DNA from: Alphaproteobacteria bacterium
GTDB taxonomy: Bacteria; Pseudomonadota; Gammaproteobacteria; JAGOUN01
Assembly (NCBI GenBank): GCA_021151585.1
Contig: JAGKWX010000003.1
Span: 1 to 64,000 of the forward strand
Length of the DNA stretch: 64,000 bases
Reading direction: 5' to 3'
Positions within the stretch are counted from its first letter, which is position 1, and every line of letters starts with the position of its first letter. The notes below the pieces were generated by a model. That model did not search any database, was not told where the DNA came from, and was given only the letters and a program-made list of their open reading frames with translations. A program made the position numbers and the translations under genes. Below, piece by piece: positions 1-9,494 of the stretch.

Positions 1-1
1 T

Positions 2-244
2 AATGGAATAAGAACAAGTTCTGTTTTGCGTGAAGCGCCTCGCGGTCTCATCACAGGTGACAAAACGATGGTGCCAGAGTTTACAGCACTTGCTGACGCC
101 TTGCCTTATTTAGAGCAGGAAGGAAAAACTCGGCAACAAGCTTATTGCCTATGGTTTCGTTCAATAACTCAAGGGGAAGAATCGCATCGCGTCGAGCAAC
201 AACAATGTACTATCACAGCTGCGCCACCAGTAATTCTGCGATAG
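2..244 (+). CDS. 3' end of an unrecognised gene (cut by window edge)
   Basis: An open frame enters from the left edge and gives about 80 residues before a TAG stop. The visible tail contains the stretch REAPRGLITGDKTMVPEF and a helical segment around ALADALPYLEQEGKTRQQA. I do not recognise the family. It converges on gshB and the two 3' ends overlap by 32 bp. Because the N-terminus is outside the window, neither start nor function can be stated; that it is a real gene is inferred from the frame being open from the edge. Confidence 0.45.
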   Translation, partial: NGIRTSSVLREAPRGLITGDKTMVPEFTALADALPYLEQEGKTRQQAYCLWFRSITQGEESHRVEQQQCTITAAPPVILR

Positions 245-1145
245 GGATGTGTGTCTGTTCTTCAACTTCACGCAAACAAGTTGGGCTGGTAACGTTAATT
301 TCGGTGATATAATCACCGATCACGTCTACTCCAACCCAAAATAATCCTTTTTCTTTTAGTGTTGCAGAAATTTGTTGGCATAACCATCGATCGCGAGTGG
401 TGAGTGGCACGACCTTTGCCTGGCCTCCTGAAGCAAGATTTCCGCGAATATCATCGTTATTTGGAATTCTTGCTACTGCGTAATCAATAGGCTCGCCGTT
501 AATCATGGTAATGCGTTTATCGCCTGCAATAATTTCGGGTAAAAAACGTTGTGCCATGACTAGCTCTTGGCTATGTTTGGTTGAGGTTTCTAGAATGACA
601 TTTTTATTTTTATCAGAACGCTCCAAATAAAAAATGCCACGCCCGCCCATACCATCTAATGGTTTAATAATAATACGAGACTGTTCCGTTAAAAAACTCT
701 GAAGTTGTGATATATTTTTACTGACCAGTGTCGGTGGGCACAATGTTGGAAACCATTGTGCAAATAATTTTTCATTGCAATCTCGAATGCTGCTCGGTTT
801 ATTAATAATGCGCACGCCTGTTTTTTCTACGATGTCCAAGAGATGTGTCATATAAATATATGACATATTAAAAGGTGGGTCGAGTCGCATCCAAATGATA
901 TCCATGCTTGCCAGTGGCTGATCGTGTGGTCGATCGATATAATCAAACCACTGTTGCTGATCATCTGTCACAGTTATGCAACAAATATTGGCATAAACAT
1001 TGCCATCACGTAAAAAAACAGTATGTGCATTTGCGTAATAAATTTGATTGCCAGTCTTTTGTGCTGCAAGCATAACAGCGAAAGTACTATCTTTTTTTAT
1101 ATTAATCGACTCGATTGGGTCCATGATGAAAAGCATTTTTTTCAT
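213..1145 (-). CDS. gshB: glutathione synthetase
   Basis: ATP-grasp ligase that adds glycine to gamma-glutamylcysteine, the second step of cytosolic glutathione synthesis. About 310 residues, as in E. coli GshB. Visible signatures: MDPIESINIKKDSTFAVM at the N-terminus, NKPSSIRDCNEKLF in the middle, the ATP-grasp loop IIKPLDGMGGRGIF, and EINVTSPTCLREVE near the C-terminus. The frame is open 27 codons further upstream, but the start at 1145 is preferred: it aligns with the family N-terminus, has AGGAAC upstream, and forms an ATGA overlap with the gshA stop. This suggests translational coupling in a gshA-gshB operon. Confidence 0.95.
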   Translation of the reverse strand: MKKMLFIMDPIESINIKKDSTFAVMLAAQKTGNQIYYANAHTVFLRDGNVYANICCITVTDDQQQWFDYIDRPHDQPLASMDIIWMRLDPPFNMSYIYMTHLLDIVEKTGVRIINKPSSIRDCNEKLFAQWFPTLCPPTLVSKNISQLQSFLTEQSRIIIKPLDGMGGRGIFYLERSDKNKNVILETSTKHSQELVMAQRFLPEIIAGDKRITMINGEPIDYAVARIPNNDDIRGNLASGGQAKVVPLTTRDRWLCQQISATLKEKGLFWVGVDVIGDYITEINVTSPTCLREVEEQTHIPIAELLVAQL

Positions 1146-2428
1146 TTTATATGTTCCTGTTCTCTTGCTGCTGCTAACATACTTAATCTTGCGACAACTC
1201 CGTAAGCATAAAAACGATTTGGGCATTCATCGGGAGCGAGGGATTTGTCGGGTGAGTTACACGGTTTTGCAAATTGCAAGGGCTCGAATTCCATCCCGGG
1301 AGCATTTAAGCTTTCTGAGCTGCTTTTGTTTTTATGTAAGCGATAAAACCCACCAATAACATACGGCCCCATCATGTAAATCACTGGTTCCGCAGTGCTG
1401 TCTTCGAGGGCCTCAAAGCTATAAACTCCTTCTTGAATAATGACGCGGTGCACGGTTTTGCTGCCTTTTGATGCTGACATTTTTGTGCGTTGTTTGCGAT
1501 TTAATTGTCGAATGTCTTCTGCGCTTTTCACGGTCATAACACTCATGCCGTAAGTGCCTGCATCAGCTTTTACAATGACAAAGGGTTCGTGTTTTATATT
1601 ATATTGATCATATTTTTTTTGAATATCTACTAATAATTTTTCAACATTTTTTGACAAACAGTCTTCGCCGTCACGTTTCATGAAATCAACATTGCCACAA
1701 TAACGAAATAATGGATCTAAAAACCATGGATCAATATCAATAATTTTTGCAAACTCGGTGATGACATCGCGGTAATGTCCAAAATGAGCGGACTTCAAGC
1801 GGCTATGCCAGCCCAATTCCATGGGTGGACATACCGTTTGCTCTATATTTTTTAAGTAGTGAGGGATGCCGGAGGAGAGGTCATTGTTTAACCAGATAAT
1901 GCAGGGGTCAAAATCATCCACATATAGACGATTGTTTTTGCGCTGAATAGGTTCAACCAATACATGTTTATTGTGTGATAATTGTATTTTTTTTGTTTCA
2001 GGAAAGAAATCGGCATCTGCACCAATGCGCACTGAAAATCCTGCGGTTTCTAAAATGGTTAATAAAGTCCAAACATTTTCCCAATAAAATATATTACGCG
2101 AATGATTTTCAGGAATAAGTAAAATAGATTTACAGTAAGGATAGTATTGACTAATTAGGGCTTGCACGGATTGAATCGCTAAGGGTAGTAAGTCAGAACT
2201 TAAATTATTAAAACCAGCAGGATATAAATTCATATCAACTGGCGCTAATTTAAAGCCTGAATTGCGTAAATCTACCGACCCATAAATTGGCGCCGGTGTT
2301 TTCAACCATTGTTGACGAAACCATGCTTCGATGTTGGCTTGTTGTTCTAGCAATGATTTTTCTAAATATTGCAGGGGGCCTATTTGTGCCGTTGCTAATC
2401 GAGGGGTTTTGATGTCGATGGGGTTCAT
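1142..2428 (-). CDS. gshA: glutamate--cysteine ligase, proteobacterial (PF08886-like) type
   Basis: Joins glutamate and cysteine to give gamma-glutamylcysteine, the first and usually limiting step of glutathione synthesis. The 428-residue protein resembles the GshA family named for Acidithiobacillus and other proteobacteria rather than E. coli GshA: it has DMNLYPAGFNNL near residue 65 and the ATP-grasp-like VKADAGTYGMSVM near residue 290. It is the first gene of a two-gene operon and its TGA overlaps the gshB ATG. Start at ATG 2428, preceded by an A/G-rich stretch. The family assignment rests on recognised motifs; no alignment was run. Confidence 0.88.
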   Translation of the reverse strand: MNPIDIKTPRLATAQIGPLQYLEKSLLEQQANIEAWFRQQWLKTPAPIYGSVDLRNSGFKLAPVDMNLYPAGFNNLSSDLLPLAIQSVQALISQYYPYCKSILLIPENHSRNIFYWENVWTLLTILETAGFSVRIGADADFFPETKKIQLSHNKHVLVEPIQRKNNRLYVDDFDPCIIWLNNDLSSGIPHYLKNIEQTVCPPMELGWHSRLKSAHFGHYRDVITEFAKIIDIDPWFLDPLFRYCGNVDFMKRDGEDCLSKNVEKLLVDIQKKYDQYNIKHEPFVIVKADAGTYGMSVMTVKSAEDIRQLNRKQRTKMSASKGSKTVHRVIIQEGVYSFEALEDSTAEPVIYMMGPYVIGGFYRLHKNKSSSESLNAPGMEFEPLQFAKPCNSPDKSLAPDECPNRFYAYGVVARLSMLAAAREQEHIK

Positions 2429-2650
2429 GAGGATGCCTTTTTTTATTGCAAGCGGGTACTAATCTACGCCTTCTTTTTCGTTATGTATAGCTACCTTGGC
2501 AGATTTCAACCATTTATGGAATTAACGGTGGTTAATCATTACTTATCAAGCGGTCGAAAGCAAAATTTTGCGAAATTTCGTGAATTAGGGCATATTATGG
2601 GGGAGGCCTCTGCTGCCATGTGAATAGCTTTCCAAATAAAAGGACAAATC

Positions 2651-2893
2651 ATGAACATACTTGCCGATTTCATGGCTCAATTGCCCTCAATTCAATTAAT
2701 GATTTTAGCTATCTCTGTTATCTTGCACATTTTATTTGCAGGCGCTGTAGCCAAAGATGCTGGAGATTTAAATAAACGTGGTTTTCAAACACAGTTGGTT
2801 TCAGGCGCCACTTGGGCATGTGCTACATTGATTGGCGGGCCATTGGTCGCCATTGGTTATTGGTTTATGCACCACTTGAAACTTTATAAATAG
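2651..2893 (+). CDS. small two-helix inner-membrane protein of unknown function
   Basis: An 80-residue protein with two hydrophobic segments (about residues 14-34 and 51-72) separated by a charged loop, AKDAGDLNKRGF. The start is supported by AGGACA eight bases before the ATG. It resembles short uncharacterised membrane proteins common in gammaproteobacteria, but I cannot name it. It lies upstream of groES in the same direction. The -35 and most of the spacer of the sigma-32 promoter that drives groESL lie within its last codons, so its 3' end is also regulatory DNA. Confidence 0.7.
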   Translation: MNILADFMAQLPSIQLMILAISVILHILFAGAVAKDAGDLNKRGFQTQLVSGATWACATLIGGPLVAIGYWFMHHLKLYK

Positions 2894-2903
2894 CCCCCAT
2901 CTA
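2875..2903 (+). promoter_or_regulatory. sigma-32 (RpoH) heat-shock promoter for groESL
   Basis: CTTGAA at 2875-2880 is followed by a 14-bp spacer and CCCCATCTA at 2895-2903. This matches the known E. coli sigma-32 consensus (CTTGAA, 13-17 bp, CCCCATNTA) at every fixed position. The -35 lies inside the end of the preceding CDS. Transcription would start at about 2909-2912, giving a leader of about 130 nt. The gene for RpoH itself is 4 kb away in this window. Confidence 0.85.
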
Positions 2904-2917
2904 GATCTGCGAGAATG

Positions 2918-3014
2918 ATAATGATTTATTGAATTTTTCGGGAACGCGCACCCTGTGCTGGGGGCTCCGGACCATCTATGGTTCGCATCTTCCTCAAATT
3001 CAATAAAGCATTAT
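2918..3014 (+). repeat. 97-bp inverted repeat in the groES leader
   Basis: The 19-base arms at 2918-2936 and 2996-3014 are reverse complements with one mismatch; the inner 12 (TTTATTGAATTT / AAATTCAATAAA) are perfect. The loop is GC-rich and contains smaller pairings (GAAC/GTTC, ACCAT/ATGGT). The structure begins only a few bases after the predicted sigma-32 start site and ends about 15 bases before the AAAGGAG ribosome-binding site of groES. It would therefore form a large 5'-terminal mRNA hairpin. The GC-rich centre in an AT-rich spacer could also mark an inserted palindromic element. Confidence 0.75.
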
Positions 3015-3041
3015 TTTAAATTATAAGCAAAGGAGAAAAAA

Positions 3042-3326
3042 ATGGGCATTCGTCTATTAGAAGATCGCGTACTTGTGCATCCGCAACAAGAAGAAAAGAG
3101 TTTAGGCGGGATTGTCATTCCAACCGCTGCGCAACAAAAATCTGATTCTGGCGTTGTTAAGGCTGTCGGTGTTGGTCGTCGTGATGACAAAGGTCAATTA
3201 ATTGCTATGACAGTCAAAGTCGGCGATAAAGTCATGTACGGCAAATATTCCGGAACAGAAATTAAATTAGATGGCGAAACTATGATGATCGTCAACGAAA
3301 AAGATATCATCGGTATTTTGGATTAA
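3042..3326 (+). CDS. groES: co-chaperonin GroES
   Basis: The 94-residue lid of the GroEL folding chamber, in the cytoplasm. Signatures: MGIRLLEDRVLVHP at the start, the mobile loop EEKSLGGIVIPTAAQQKS that docks on GroEL, and VMYGKYSGTEIKLDGE. The RBS AAAGGAG is seven bases before the ATG. It is the first gene of groESL, behind a sigma-32 promoter, and is separated from groEL by two short palindromic repeats. Confidence 0.98.
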   Translation: MGIRLLEDRVLVHPQQEEKSLGGIVIPTAAQQKSDSGVVKAVGVGRRDDKGQLIAMTVKVGDKVMYGKYSGTEIKLDGETMMIVNEKDIIGILD

Positions 3327-3330
3327 AAAA

Positions 3331-5078
<1,748 letters not shown>

Positions 5079-5175
5079 TTTTTGGCCCATAGCCGCGTTT
5101 CGCGCTTGGTGCGCATCCTGGTGTACGCCTACGTACACTGCGCTGCTCACCGACGCGGGCGACTTGCTGTGAACC
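5079..5175 (+). repeat. about 95-bp imperfect palindrome downstream of groEL
   Basis: The stretch begins TTTTTGGCCCATAGC and ends GCTGTGAACCAAAA, which are near reverse complements. Internally, 5108-5127 and 5132-5151 pair at 15 of 20 positions around a GTGTACG/CGTACAC core. It is markedly richer in GC than its surroundings. It lies between the groEL stop and the terminator and resembles a REP/MITE-like dispersed palindrome. No other copy was seen in this window. Confidence 0.6.
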
Positions 5176-5225
5176 AAAATTCTTTAAACAGCCCAGTCGA
5201 GCAGTCTTCTTGTATTCGACCTGTG

Positions 5226-5250
5226 AAACCCGGCTTCGGCCGGGTTTTTT
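5226..5250 (+). terminator. rho-independent terminator of groESL
   Basis: AACCCGGC, loop TTCG, GCCGGGTT, then a T run. This is a perfect 8-bp stem with a stable tetraloop, 150 bp after the groEL stop. Confidence 0.92.
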
Positions 5251-5279
5251 ATTTATGCTGAGAAACTGTAATTTTTTTA

Positions 5280-5462
5280 GACGATCGTTTGTTTGTCTGG
5301 GTGCATGCTGGTAATCGTGATAAATTCTCAGGTCTTGCCGTTACACTCATCGATAATGATGATTTTTCTATGGTTATGCAACGTGCTTTAGCATTAACGT
5401 GGATGCGCGATTCATTCGATCGCTTAATCGCTATGATATTAACACTTCAGCAGATACGATAA
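5280..5462 (+). pseudogene. decayed coding fragment of unknown origin
   Basis: A 60-codon open stretch reads like real protein (LFVWVHAGNRDKFSGLAVTL, then FSMVMQRALALTWMRDSF) but has no ATG, GTG or TTG start. An in-frame TGA lies just upstream at 5259 and it ends at TAA 5460. Codon choice looks like that of neighbouring genes. It is probably the remnant of a larger gene. The family cannot be named with confidence. The rest of the 5251-5558 gap holds nothing else I can support. Confidence 0.45.
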
Positions 5463-5558
5463 TCTTGAAACATTACAGCGATGCTGTTTGGGAATGATGA
5501 CTTATATGTTACATTTAAGTTAACATGTTGAAAGTCGGGTTTAGCGGAACGCATACAC

Positions 5559-6206
5559 ATGATCAAAAAAATTTATATTTTTATACTTAGTTTTTTCTGT
5601 ATTTTTCTGATTGCTGCCTGCGGCTCACACTCTGCTACATCATCATCGCCAGTATCCACATCGCGCGCAGATTTATATTCGAATACGCTGTTATCACCCA
5701 ATGAAATTCATGCTGATTCATATTTTCCTTTGAATAAGACGTTGGTTTCCAATATCCGTGCTGTTGGCGGCGAGGTGTATCAATCTGGGAGTTTTGTGAC
5801 CATTGTGATTCCGGCGGACGCTTTATTTGAACCGAGTACATCGGTGATGTTGTTAAATGCCGATAAATTAATTGTTGATGTTGCAAAAATTATTGTGCGC
5901 TTTCCACATGAACAGGTGATTATCACCGCCCATACCGATAATATTGGTTCTGAATTTTCGCAGGCAAAATTAACACGAACTCAAGCGCAATTATTTGCAA
6001 TCATGTTATGGCAACAAGATGCGATTGATTTAAAAACATTTCAGCGTTTTAAATATGCTGGCATGGCTGATTCACAGCCTATTACTGATGATCCATCCCC
6101 GCATGGCCAAGCGTTGAATCGTCGCGTTCAAGTGACTGTCTACCCAACTAAGGATATGGAAGAGGCTTATCAAGCCTTGGGGAATCCTGATCTATATCAA
6201 GTGTAG
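5559..6206 (+). CDS. OmpA-like peptidoglycan-associated lipoprotein
   Basis: A 215-residue protein with a lipoprotein signal (lipobox LIAAC, Cys at about residue 21), a Ser-rich linker, and a C-terminal OmpA-like domain (about residues 85-200). The domain carries the peptidoglycan-binding motif TAHTDNIGSEFSQAKLTRTQ and ends NRRVQVTV. Such proteins anchor the outer membrane to the cell wall. It resembles the C-OmpA-type lipoproteins annotated in Legionella, but I do not assign a gene name. Its stop is immediately followed by the site-2 protease start, so the two are probably co-transcribed. Confidence 0.82.
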   Translation: MIKKIYIFILSFFCIFLIAACGSHSATSSSPVSTSRADLYSNTLLSPNEIHADSYFPLNKTLVSNIRAVGGEVYQSGSFVTIVIPADALFEPSTSVMLLNADKLIVDVAKIIVRFPHEQVIITAHTDNIGSEFSQAKLTRTQAQLFAIMLWQQDAIDLKTFQRFKYAGMADSQPITDDPSPHGQALNRRVQVTVYPTKDMEEAYQALGNPDLYQV

Positions 6207-6212
6207 GTGTAT

Positions 6213-6863
6213 ATGCCATTAACCACAATCCAGTTTATTGCAGCGGCGATTATCCCTGTTTTATTTGCCATCACCTTGCATGAAGTGGCGCATGGTTATG
6301 TTGCCAATTATTTTGGTGATTCCAGTGCTAAAATGCTCGGACGCTTGAGCTTGAATCCGATCAAGCATATTGATGTTGTGGGAACGATTATAGTGCCCGC
6401 GATTTTATTAGCCTTGGGAGGTTTTGTTTTTGGGTGGGCTAAGTCGGTGCCGGTGAATCCACGAAATTTAAAACATGCTCGCTATAATATGATGGCAGTT
6501 GCCGCAGCTGGCCCGCTAATGAATGGCGTGATGGCATTATTTTGGGCTGCAGTTTTAAAAATCACTGTGCAGTTTTTTTCAGATCAAACGATGTGCTTTG
6601 CTTTTATTCAATCCATGTCAATGATTGGGGTGCAAATTAATGTGGTATTAATGATATTGAATTTTCTTCCGATTCCACCGCTAGATGGCAGTAAAATTAT
6701 TATGGGCTTATTGCCCGGTCCTGTAGCGTATAAATTTAGTTTATTAGAATCTTACGGTTTTTTGCTCATATTGGTGTTGCTGTATTTTGGTATTTTAAGC
6801 GCTATGCTAAATCCGTTAATCAGTTTTTTTATGAGTGGCTTGAGCTGGCTATTTCACCTGTAA
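6213..6863 (+). CDS. site-2 protease family (M50) membrane metalloprotease
   Basis: A 216-residue integral membrane protein with the zinc-binding HEVAHGYVANYFGD motif at about residues 22-35 and the second motif FLPIPPLDGSKI near residue 150. No PDZ domain is present, which places it in the short YwhC/MJ0392-like group rather than RseP. An in-frame GTG lies two codons upstream at 6207; the ATG at 6213 is preferred. The family cleaves substrates inside membranes; the target here is unknown. It follows the OmpA-like gene by only a few bases. Confidence 0.85.
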   Translation: MPLTTIQFIAAAIIPVLFAITLHEVAHGYVANYFGDSSAKMLGRLSLNPIKHIDVVGTIIVPAILLALGGFVFGWAKSVPVNPRNLKHARYNMMAVAAAGPLMNGVMALFWAAVLKITVQFFSDQTMCFAFIQSMSMIGVQINVVLMILNFLPIPPLDGSKIIMGLLPGPVAYKFSLLESYGFLLILVLLYFGILSAMLNPLISFFMSGLSWLFHL

Positions 6864-6983
6864 TTTTCTTAACAAAAGGTGTTGGCGGTTTTTTATCACA
6901 TTTCGCCTGAAGTGAGCGCGAATAAGCGCAAGCAAGAGGTTTGTAACCACTGTTCGCGGGAATCATGCTCTCGTCTTGGCCGG

Positions 6984-7865
6984 TTAGTAGGGGGATTGCT
7001 CTGTTGCAACCGCCATCACTGCTTTAATCTTTTTAAATGCGGCAGCTTCAATTTGGCGAATGCGCTCTGCGGACACGCCTAATTTTGCAGCAAGCTCATG
7101 TAGTGTCAGTTTTGCATCAGAGAGCCAGCGGGCGCTTAAAATCATTTTTGAGCGCTCATCAAGGGTTTCTAATGCCTGATGAAGTAATTCTTGACGCATT
7201 TTTTCGCTAGTATTTTGCGCCAAAGCTATTTCTGGGTTAGCAGTTTGGTCTTCGAGATATTGCGCGGGAACAAGCGCTGATTCTTCGCCATCGCTGTCAG
7301 GAGTTGCGTCAAATGAAGCGTCTATCGAATTTAATCGCGCTTCCATTTGCATGACTTGTTCTGGCTCAACGCCTAAATCTTGAGCAACATCATTGATTTC
7401 TTGTTTAGAAAACCAGCCTAGCCGTGTTTTCATTCTGCGTAAGTTAAAAAATAGCTTACGTTGAGCTTTGGTTGTTGCGATTTTTACAATTCGCCAGTTC
7501 TTAATGATGAATTCATGAATTTCAGCTTTTATCCAATGTACAGCAAATGAAACTAAACGTACGCCAATATCTGGGTTAAAGCGTTGAACAGCTTTCATCA
7601 GCCCGATATTCCCTTCTTGAATCAAGTCGCCTAAAGCCAATCCGTAGCCACTGTAACCACGTGCAATTTTAATGACATAGCGTAGATGCGGCAGAATGAG
7701 GTCTTTCGCAGCGCTCAGGTCGCCATCGATAAACAACTTTCTGGCATAATTTTGCTCATCTTCCAATGACAGCATGGGAATCTGATTTGCATAATGAATA
7801 TAATTATCCAGGCTAGATGCTGGTAGGGTAGGCGTATAAACGCGTAAAGCAGTTGTTAAACTCAT
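6984..7865 (-). CDS. rpoH: RNA polymerase heat-shock sigma factor sigma-32
   Basis: A 293-residue alternative sigma factor. It has region 2 (DLIQEGNIGLMKAVQRFNPD; VSFAVHWIKAEIHEFIIKNW), the RpoH-box region following it (TTKAQRKLFFNLRRMK), and region 4 with the helix-turn-helix LHELAAKLGVSAERIRQIE. In many gammaproteobacteria rpoH follows ftsY-ftsE-ftsX; here two plus-strand genes lie between rpoH and ftsX. A groESL promoter that this factor would read lies in the same window. Confidence 0.96.
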   Translation of the reverse strand: MSLTTALRVYTPTLPASSLDNYIHYANQIPMLSLEDEQNYARKLFIDGDLSAAKDLILPHLRYVIKIARGYSGYGLALGDLIQEGNIGLMKAVQRFNPDIGVRLVSFAVHWIKAEIHEFIIKNWRIVKIATTKAQRKLFFNLRRMKTRLGWFSKQEINDVAQDLGVEPEQVMQMEARLNSIDASFDATPDSDGEESALVPAQYLEDQTANPEIALAQNTSEKMRQELLHQALETLDERSKMILSARWLSDAKLTLHELAAKLGVSAERIRQIEAAAFKKIKAVMAVATEQSPY

Positions 7866-7990
7866 AGTGTTTCACCTCTTGCACGCTATTATAAGATATT
7901 TTAAATTTATTGCAAAATTTATTCCGAAACTAATTATAATTTTTATCTCATATGAGCTACCATAGGTTCAGAAAAGTAGAGAGGTATGTT

Positions 7991-8014
7991 ATGACTAAGG
8001 TGGCGTTTTTATGA
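7991..8014 (+). CDS. possible 7-residue leader peptide
   Basis: ATG ACT AAG GTG GCG TTT TTA TGA encodes MTKVAFL. It has GAGAGG seven bases upstream, and its stop overlaps the next gene's start as ATGA. It could couple translation of the DUF6356 gene. Such short frames also arise by chance; AAGGTGG within it may simply be the downstream gene's own RBS. Confidence 0.25.
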   Translation: MTKVAFL

Positions 8015-8289
8015 AAAACTGGTTTACGGAACACCCTCGTTCTGTCAATGAAACCTATTGGCAACATTGTTGTTTTTCTCTGTCTAGCGGAGTTCGTCTA
8101 TTTATTGCTGCTTTGGCCGCACTTGTTCACGCTATTTTTCCGTTTTTATTTGTTTACACAGTTTCTCAACTAGTTGCGAAGATGGCCAGCATTTATTGCC
8201 AAGGGGAAAGACGAGATGGCTTTCTTAATAAAGTCAATGGGTATTTAGATCCGTCAGAGAAATGCTGTATTTATAAGGATAAACAATGA
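8011..8289 (+). CDS. DUF6356 family protein
   Basis: A 92-residue protein beginning MKNWFTEHPRSVNETYWQH, with one or two hydrophobic helices (about residues 27-56) followed by a polar, Cys-containing tail. The N-terminal pattern matches the small DUF6356 proteins of gammaproteobacteria, whose function is unknown; some are labelled as capsule-related without proof. Its stop overlaps the start of the following flavoprotein gene (ATGA), so the two are a translationally coupled pair. Confidence 0.7.
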   Translation: MKNWFTEHPRSVNETYWQHCCFSLSSGVRLFIAALAALVHAIFPFLFVYTVSQLVAKMASIYCQGERRDGFLNKVNGYLDPSEKCCIYKDKQ

Positions 8290-9335
8290 TATCAGCGCAG
8301 TGGACAATTGTAGGTGCTGGGCCTGCAGGTATATTAGCCGTTGGTCGCTTGCTAGACGCAGGTGTAGCTGTAAATGAAATTCTATGGCTTGATCCTGAGT
8401 TTAAAGTTGGTGATTTTGGTAAATATTGGTCACAGGTACCGAGTAATACGCGGGTTGAATTATTCACAAACTTTTTGTTATCTACGCAGTCTTTTGATTA
8501 TGACGATTGCCCCGTTGATATATCATTGACACAGTTAAATCAACAAGATGGTTGCTTGCTAGGTGATATGACGAAAGCATTGCAGTGGGTTAGCGATGGT
8601 TTGTGTGATAAAGTAGCCCATAAGAAATGTTTAGTAGAATCGTTGCATCACGTTGATAATGGCTGGTTGTTAACAACTGATATGCCAGAGACGGTTTTTT
8701 CCAAAAATGTCATTTTAGCTACAGGCGCTGAGCCCAAAAAATTAAATTACGATGTTCAAAAAAATGAAATCGATCTTTTTATTGCGCTTAATCCATTGCT
8801 GTTGAAAAGCAAGGTTGCAGCGAAAGAACACGTTGTTGTCTTTGGTGCTTCACATTCTGGTGTCTTGGTAATAAAAAATTTGCTAGAGGCTGGATGTCGC
8901 GTCACTAATTTTTATCGCTCACCGATAAAATATGCGTTACATCAAGATGATCATATTATTTATGACAATACTGGTTTAAAGGGGGTGGCGGCACGTTGGG
9001 CAAAAGAGCATTTGCATGGCCAGGAAATTTCAAATTTAAAGCGGTGCTACTTTTCTGATGATGTTGTATTAGAATCTTTTCTGCATGATGTTGATCATGT
9101 CGTGTATGCTACGGGTTTTTCACCGCGGTTAATAGCGTCATCGCACGTTGATAGCCGTTGTTATGATGCGCGCACGGGTATTATTGCGCCAGGATTGTTT
9201 GGCTTAGGCATAGCTTACCCAGAAGAAGTTGTCGATCGTTATGGTATTCGCGAACACAGTATTGGTTTATTCAAATTTTCTAATTATATGACTAAAGTTT
9301 TGCCTTTATGGTTGCGGTATGCTGGCCTCTGTTGA
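8286..9335 (+). CDS. FAD/NAD(P)-dependent oxidoreductase
   Basis: A 349-residue flavoprotein with an N-terminal FAD-binding Rossmann motif (WTIVGAGPAGILAVGRLL, residues about 6-23), a second dinucleotide motif VVVFGASHSGVLVIKNLL near residue 185, and an ATG-type motif VVYATGFSPRL near residue 275. The domain order is that of the pyridine-nucleotide-disulfide oxidoreductase/monooxygenase superfamily. I see no redox-active CxxxxC pair near the N-terminus, so it is probably not a disulfide reductase. The substrate is unknown. It overlaps the DUF6356 gene by 4 bp. Confidence 0.8.
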   Translation: MISAQWTIVGAGPAGILAVGRLLDAGVAVNEILWLDPEFKVGDFGKYWSQVPSNTRVELFTNFLLSTQSFDYDDCPVDISLTQLNQQDGCLLGDMTKALQWVSDGLCDKVAHKKCLVESLHHVDNGWLLTTDMPETVFSKNVILATGAEPKKLNYDVQKNEIDLFIALNPLLLKSKVAAKEHVVVFGASHSGVLVIKNLLEAGCRVTNFYRSPIKYALHQDDHIIYDNTGLKGVAARWAKEHLHGQEISNLKRCYFSDDVVLESFLHDVDHVVYATGFSPRLIASSHVDSRCYDARTGIIAPGLFGLGIAYPEEVVDRYGIREHSIGLFKFSNYMTKVLPLWLRYAGLC

Positions 9336-9387
9336 TGTTTTCTGATGAGCTTCTATTCTGCTTTGACCGACCCCGCCCTACAGAAAA

Positions 9388-9432
9388 AATAACGACCATA
9401 TCAGCCCAGGCTGCGCTGGCATGGTCATTATT
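9388..9432. terminator. inverted repeat between convergent genes, possible bidirectional terminator
   Basis: AATAACGACCAT at 9388-9399 pairs with ATGGTCATTATT at 9421-9432 (11 of 12), with a further GCC/GGC pairing inside. It is preceded by a run of A, which gives a U tract for the minus-strand ftsX transcript; the plus-strand side has only a weak T-rich tail. A short sequence just before it (9365-9383) resembles the GTAGGG repeat family on the minus strand. Confidence 0.5.
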
Positions 9433-9494
9433 GTTGTTTCAGGTTGTGTGTAGGAGTTGCAAACACAATGTGTCAACGAATCTGAGATCTTTTA

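Noticed and set aside
1048..1359. 103-codon plus-strand frame across the gshA/gshB junction
   Set aside because: It lies opposite two clearly identified genes and has no family resemblance; the hydrophobic look is the complement of coding sequence.
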